DNA from: Oxalobacteraceae bacterium
Lineage (GTDB): Bacteria > Pseudomonadota > Gammaproteobacteria > Burkholderiales > Burkholderiaceae_D
Length of the DNA stretch: 64,000 nucleotides
NCBI GenBank assembly: GCA_023259175.1
Contig: JAHFQV010000003.1
Location: 27,560-91,559 of the forward strand
Reading direction: 5' to 3'
Under the pieces are notes generated by a model. The model ran no database searches, had not been told where the DNA came from, and saw only the letters and a program-made list of their open reading frames with translations. Positions 62,533 to 64,000 of this stretch are shown in pieces (the stretch's first letter is position 1; every line of letters begins with the position of its first letter). A program made the position numbers and the translations under genes.

Positions 62533-63459
62533 TTAGGAGTCGATTTTGCCGACCACTAAGTATTCCAGTAAAGCTTTTTGTACGTGCAAGCGATTTTCGG
62601 CTTCATCCCATACGGCCGATTGCGGGCCGTCAATCACGCCTGCGGAAACTTCTTCGCCACGATGCGCTGGTAGACAGTGCATAAAAAGTGCATCAGGATT
62701 GGCAACCGCCATTTTCGCTTCGTCGACAATCCAGCCTTTGAAGGCTTTTAGACGCGCTACATTTTCCGCTTCGTAGCCCATGCTAGTCCAAACATCGGTA
62801 TTGACCAAATCAACCCCTATACAGGCTTCTTTAGGATCCTCGAAAACCGTAAAATGATTATCTTCAACCGTGACGTAGCTAGGGTCAATGTCGTAGCCCT
62901 TGGGCGTAGAAATGTGCAGGTGAAATCCAAACACCTTAGCCGCTTGCATCCACGAGTACAGCATATTATTGGCATCCCCTATCCAGGCCACTTTCTTACC
63001 CGCAATCGCACCGCGATGCTCGATGTAGGTGAATACATCGGCAAAAACTTGGCAGGGGTGGTGTTGGTTGGTTAAGCCATTGATCACAGGCACGCGCGAG
63101 TTAGCCGCGAAGCGCTCTATCATCGATTGTTCGAAAGTACGTATCATGATGATGTCGCACATGCGCGACATCACTTGACCTGCATCCTCTACCGGCTCGC
63201 CACGGCCTAATTGGCTGTCGCGGGTATTGAGGTAAATGGCGGCACCGCCTAATTGGTGCATGCCTGCTTCAAAACTCAAACGCGTGCGCGTCGAGTTTTT
63301 TTCAAAGACCATGACCAATGTTCTGTCGAGTAGCGGATGGTAGGGTTCGTAACGCTTAAACTTGTCTTTAATGATGCGTGCTCTTTGCATCAAATAGTGA
63401 TATTCATCGAGCGACAAATCAGCGACTTGCAAATAATGCCGTATGGTTTTCGGGTTCAT
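62533..63459 (-). CDS. argF: Ornithine carbamoyltransferase
   Basis: FEKNSTRTRLSFEAGMHQLGG, INGLTNQHHPCQVFAD, FMHCLPAHRGEEVS. Confidence 0.96.
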   Translation of the reverse strand: MNPKTIRHYLQVADLSLDEYHYLMQRARIIKDKFKRYEPYHPLLDRTLVMVFEKNSTRTRLSFEAGMHQLGGAAIYLNTRDSQLGRGEPVEDAGQVMSRMCDIIMIRTFEQSMIERFAANSRVPVINGLTNQHHPCQVFADVFTYIEHRGAIAGKKVAWIGDANNMLYSWMQAAKVFGFHLHISTPKGYDIDPSYVTVEDNHFTVFEDPKEACIGVDLVNTDVWTSMGYEAENVARLKAFKGWIVDEAKMAVANPDALFMHCLPAHRGEEVSAGVIDGPQSAVWDEAENRLHVQKALLEYLVVGKIDS

Positions 63460-63475
63460 TTTAAGATCTTCGTAA

Positions 63476-64000
63476 TTATTTTTGCGGAGCAGGCTCATGC
63501 ATTTTTACTTGTGATAAAACCGAACTGAGCATCGTGATCATGGTATCGATCTCTTCATAGCTGATATTCAGTGCAGGCATGAAACGTAATAAATTGGGGC
63601 GCGGCGAATTAATGAGTAAGCCTATGGGTTCAAGGTTGCGGGCTTGCTCGACCAAAGCCGGGCCGATGTCGGAGCCGAGTTTGAGCGCACGTAATAAACC
63701 TACGCCGCGCTCGCCATCGAGTCCATGTTGTTCGGAAAGTCGTCGTAGTGCTTGGCTTAAATAAGCGGATTTTTCTCGGACTTCAGCCAGAAAGCCGGGT
63801 TTTAAAATTTCCTTGAGTACCGCCAGTCCGACGGCGGCGATGAGTGGGTTACCGTTATAAGTGCCACCTTGGTCACCCGCCACGAAGCAGGATACGGCCT
63901 CAGTCGCCAGCAAGGCCGCCAAAGGCACGCCACCACCGATGCCTTTACCTAGGGTCATAATGTCGGGTTCGATATTGGCGAGTTGGTAGGCAAAGAGTTC
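63476..64000 (-). CDS. argD: Acetylornithine aminotransferase, C-terminal part (5' end beyond window)
   Basis: PDIMTLGKGIGGGVPLAALLATEAV (PLP lysine region), GDQGGTYNGNPLIAAVGLAVL. Confidence 0.9.
   Translation of the reverse strand, partial: ELFAYQLANIEPDIMTLGKGIGGGVPLAALLATEAVSCFVAGDQGGTYNGNPLIAAVGLAVLKEILKPGFLAEVREKSAYLSQALRRLSEQHGLDGERGVGLLRALKLGSDIGPALVEQARNLEPIGLLINSPRPNLLRFMPALNISYEEIDTMITMLSSVLSQVKMHEPAPQK

Overview
Accessory-poor chromosomal window, probably from a Burkholderiales (Oxalobacteraceae-like) betaproteobacterium; this taxon call is inferred from gene order and protein similarity only. Left edge: 3' end of a DNA-3-methyladenine glycosylase gene, then accA-tilS-dnaQ. About 3.8-37 kb is a long motility/chemotaxis block: flhDC, a membrane methyltransferase, motAB, a CheZ-like gene, cheY-cheA-cheW-cheR-cheD-cheB-cheY-cheZ, an EAL/HDOD protein, flhB-flhA-flhF-flhG-fliA, a second stator pair (motCD-like), flgNM/flgA on the minus strand, and flgBCDEFGHIJKL. 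The rest is PP2C phosphatase, YdcH, DinG-type helicase, nitroreductase, PBP7-like peptidase, glnE, yhdP-nitrilase-tldD, nitroreductase, aroG, retropepsin-like protease, yajQ, murB, a Pls/PosA-type NRPS-like megaprotein, ppnP and argG-argF-argD. I saw no rRNA, tRNA, IS element or CRISPR array. The strongest non-annotated signal is a complete attenuator-like leader upstream of aroG: a 23-aa ORF (MHTARFYFHFYFSYSNPKAVEKR), an intrinsic terminator, and a GGCGGT in the leader that can pair with the terminator 5' arm. Other leads are a second CheZ-like protein sharing a GD[IV][ED]LF C-terminus with CheD, an FlhG lacking its Walker A motif, two stators, two sigma-28 promoters, repeated beta-modules in FlgK/FlgL, and the Pls-like assembly protein.
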